The notes beneath the pieces were generated by a model, which worked only from the letters and a program-made list of their open reading frames with translations, was not told the DNA's origin and made no database searches. DNA of 13,405 nucleotides from Anaerocolumna sp. GTDB lineage: Bacteria; Bacillota; Clostridia; Lachnospirales; Lachnospiraceae. The stretch covers positions 1 through 13,405 of the forward strand of contig JAQSYR010000036.1 in assembly GCA_029256035.1 (NCBI GenBank), given 5' to 3'. Within the stretch, counting starts at the first letter, position 1. Each line of letters opens with the position of its first letter. The translations under genes were made by a program, and so were the position numbers. Shown piece by piece: positions 13,171 to 13,405 of this stretch.

Positions 13171-13194
13171 AAATATGTTTAGTTTTGTAACACA

Positions 13195-13223
13195 AGTCTA
13201 ACAAAAATTCCAAGAAAAAGCAA
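13195..13223 (-). promoter_or_regulatory. Possible sigma-A promoter for the riboswitch transcript
   Basis: On the minus strand TTGCTT (13223-13218), 17 bp, then TAGACT (13200-13195), giving a start near 13188, about 18 nt before the aptamer. Both boxes are imperfect (3 of 6 and 4 of 6). Read-through from the MOSC gene could also supply the transcript, since no terminator is visible between them. Confidence 0.3.
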
Positions 13224-13241
13224 CATATTTTTACATAATTT

Positions 13242-13405
13242 CTACTTATTACCTAAAGTTATCTGTACCATCTCATCACCTACAGAAATCGTTCCGCCTT
13301 GCTTAACAACAGCAAATACACCTTCTCTTGGCATAATACAGTCGCCTACTTTTTTATAGATTTCACAATGAGAGTGACATTCCTTCCCAATCTGTGTCAT
13401 TTCCA
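13242..13405 (-). CDS. MOSC-domain protein, C-terminal part (gene continues past the window)
   Basis: The last 53 residues of a protein are present, ending at a TAG at 13242-13244; the rest lies beyond the right edge. The stretch reads IGKECHSHCEIY, then GDCIMPREGVFAVV and GGTISVGDEM. This is the C-terminal pattern of the stand-alone MOSC proteins common in Clostridia, with the Cys/His cluster C-H-S-H-C. MOSC (molybdenum cofactor sulfurase C-terminal) proteins are linked to molybdenum cofactor or sulfur-carrier chemistry, and similar clostridial proteins are often encoded with moa/mog genes. The substrate cannot be told from this fragment. Confidence 0.85.
   Translation of the reverse strand, partial: EMTQIGKECHSHCEIYKKVGDCIMPREGVFAVVKQGGTISVGDEMVQITLGNK

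Noticed and set aside
1..13405. CRISPR arrays, insertion sequences or phage attachment sites
   Set aside because: No regularly spaced direct repeats, transposase fragments, integrase or target-site duplications were seen.

Overview
The window is an AT-rich segment from a spore-forming, flagellated member of the Clostridia. Its protein sequences and gene order look most like Lachnospiraceae; that placement is inference from sequence character, not from a search. Most of it (about 1-10980) is a late flagellar locus on the minus strand. Reading in transcription order from right to left it is flgM, flgN, flgK (copy A), flgK (copy B), flgL, fliW, csrA, then flaG, fliD, fliS, a fliT-like chaperone gene, and finally a flagellin gene with its own terminator. 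This is close to the Bacillus subtilis flgM-flgN-flgK-flgL-fliW-csrA / hag / flaG-fliD-fliS-fliT layout, except that flagellin comes last and flgK is duplicated in tandem.

Three sites on the minus strand fit one sigma-D (sigma-28) pattern, TAAN-N15-ACCGATA(T/A). They lie before flgM, before flaG and before flagellin, and split the locus into three sigma-D transcription units. FlgM, encoded by the first unit, is the anti-sigma factor for that sigma factor. The flagellin leader carries a hairpin with GGA in its loop just upstream of a GGA-containing Shine-Dalgarno. This is the layout expected for repression by CsrA, and csrA lies next to fliW, which encodes the CsrA antagonist. The locus therefore encodes both flagellar checkpoints: FlgM/sigma-D for transcription and FliW/CsrA/flagellin for translation.

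Between flgM and the next gene (10858-11353) no coding gene is convincing. The stretch holds the flgM promoter, an exact 18-bp palindrome, and a strong plus-strand sigma-A promoter that runs into a strong terminator about 65 nt later. Next, on the plus strand, is a PLP-dependent diaminopimelate-decarboxylase-family gene (lysA-like), followed by a long inverted repeat that separates it from a convergent gene.

The right end holds the most notable element. On the minus strand at about 13101-13170, downstream of a partial MOSC-domain gene, is a strong match to the class II cyclic-di-GMP riboswitch aptamer. It is followed at once by an intrinsic terminator (13061-13103) and then by a small gene whose product looks like a Spo0E-type phosphatase (12699-12998). 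This suggests that c-di-GMP controls a regulator of the sporulation phosphorelay, right beside the motility locus.
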